DNA from: Echinometra lucunter
Lineage: Eukaryota; Echinodermata; Echinoidea; Camarodonta; Echinometridae
DNA length: 64,000 nt
Reading direction: 5' to 3'
NCBI GenBank assembly: GCA_029962745.1
Contig: CM057157.1
Coordinates: forward strand, 2,094,835-2,158,834
Under the pieces are notes generated by a model. That model was not told where the DNA came from and searched no databases. It was given only the letters and a program-made list of their open reading frames with translations. This document shows, piece after piece, positions 62,893-64,000 of the stretch (the first letter of the stretch is position 1; each line of letters opens with the position of its first letter). The position numbers were made by a program, and so were the translations under genes.

Positions 62893-64000
62893 GGTTTATA
62901 ATTTCTCCTGTATAGGGAATAAATGAGATCAACTCAAATGTCTAATACAATGGAAGTCCTCAAATAACTAGTACTGAGAGCCCTTGATAAGTCCCACCTC
63001 CCTGATATTTATTTCGAATTACTAAGATGAAAATGAAGTCAAACCAATGACATAAAGAAGAAAACAGTCTAAAAGAACAGATCTCAAGGCAATACTTCAA
63101 TTAAATTGTTACATGCTTTCCATGTGTTTAAAGTGTTGATTTTTTTCTTTCTTTTAGGAGCACATATTGGCTTTGTAATTTAGTGAAAACTTCCATTTTG
63201 TCCTCATTTATTTGCGATATTTTGTTACATACTGATAGTTTTTTGTATACTTCACTGCTATGTGTATGTTGCAAATTGCCCTCATTGTTGCATACCAGTG
63301 GAAGAGGAAAATGACAGATCAATCAACTCAACTGATCAAATTCATCAATGAAAACTTTTGAATCAATTTGTTTCATAGCCCTAGTTTATTCTGTTTATGA
63401 CATTATCATCGAACTTTTCTTTGATCCTGTGGTAGGAAAAAAAAAATGTGAAAAAATGAGAACCCCTTAATACTAGCGACACGCTCATTTGACTCATAAA
63501 AATGACCAATCTCACAAAAGATGATATCTCAATATCAGCGACTATGAACGGAACTCAGAGAGATAAGCCCAAACGCTTAGGACTATCTTTCCATTTCTAT
63601 CTATCGAATTATTGCTTTTATTGTCTGTTCAATCATGCAAATTGTCTCTCTCTCTCTCTCTCTCTTTCTTCTCATTTCCCCCCTTTTTTTAATCTTCTGC
63701 TTGTCTCAGAATTCACAAGTGAAAAGGCACAGGAAAAGTTTAGGAATCTTTTTGTTCTGCTTTTCTCATAATTTGGGCGTAAATAGCTTCTCGATTGAAC
63801 ATAATATTTCCAGAATATGACCAGAATTTTAGTAAAGTTAACATAGTACCTTACGAGAATCAACAGTATTCTCGTCAAATTGACTCTAGAATTCTAGTCA
63901 TTTTCACTAGTTTTGCGTCAATTTTTAGTAGAACAGTACTAGTAGGTTAAAAATGACTATATTTGTTTTAGAGGGTTAGGGTGAGCTTTGCAATTAAGGT
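62893..64000. other. Region upstream of gene A
   Basis: A probable splice acceptor at about 62,908 implies a 5' UTR intron. I see no TATA box or start site that I could defend, and only a (CT)n tract at 63,646-63,668. Confidence 0.35.

Noticed and set aside
1..64000. CRISPR arrays, operons, bacterial promoters or prophage
   Set aside because: Intron-split animal genes and eukaryotic transposons throughout; no regularly spaced identical repeats with unique spacers.

Overview
This window is animal genomic DNA. Genes are split into short exons with GT/AG borders, and phase 1 joins the extracellular modules. Introns are long and filled with transposon remains, microsatellites and long G homopolymers. 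Module-shuffled lectin, Ig, EGF and discoidin genes, together with the types of repeat present, suggest an invertebrate deuterostome, most likely an echinoderm such as a sea urchin. That is inference; nothing here fixes the species. Few single open frames are real genes, so I built genes by linking exons whose splice sites, reading phases and domain content agree.

Two host genes are readable, both on the minus strand. Gene A (62.9 kb down to 46.7 kb) appears complete: signal peptide, two Ig domains, one membrane span and a long cytoplasmic tail over 11 exons. The proposed CDS closes in frame at 1,872 nt (623 aa). Gene B (at least 37.8 kb down to beyond position 1) encodes a mosaic of a C-type lectin domain, an FN3 domain, an unrecognised five-cysteine module, one EGF domain, a Ser/Thr-rich stalk and a coagulation factor 5/8 type C (discoidin) domain that runs off the left edge. 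All adjoining exon phases agree. Its 5' end is not found; a possible cysteine-rich exon at 38.7-38.9 kb does not phase-match.

The most striking object is a 12,837-bp DNA transposon (20,235-33,071) inside the lectin-domain intron of gene B. It has CACTGCAAAAACTA terminal inverted repeats, a 2-bp TG target duplication, subterminal arrays of GTGTTAA/TTAACACC and two element-encoded genes on the minus strand. ORF1 is a multi-exon accessory protein. ORF2 is a C2H2-finger protein that starts 42 bp after the ORF1 stop and is cut short by a hairpin. The structure fits an EnSpm/CACTA-type element. It carries nested insertions: a 1.4-kb hAT-like element and a 0.73-kb element full of a 13-bp palindrome. 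A 485-bp nonautonomous relative with an AT target duplication lies at 39,995-40,479.

Other mobile DNA: a dead CR1/L2-like retrotransposon (1.1-3.5 kb), the 3' end of a Penelope-like element with a GIY-YIG domain (8.6-9.95 kb), an L1/Tx1-like 3' end (52.3-52.8 kb), a tRNA-derived SINE head (57.1 kb) and several inverted-repeat elements (18.1, 33.3, 48.9, 51.5 and 60.5 kb). Two odd arrays stand out: a CGAGT/ACTCG patchwork at 5.34-5.88 kb and a foldback of GGTTCGTTATTCCGAA units at 8.1-8.5 kb that abuts the EGF exon. About fifteen G or C runs of 9-30 bp are scattered through the window.
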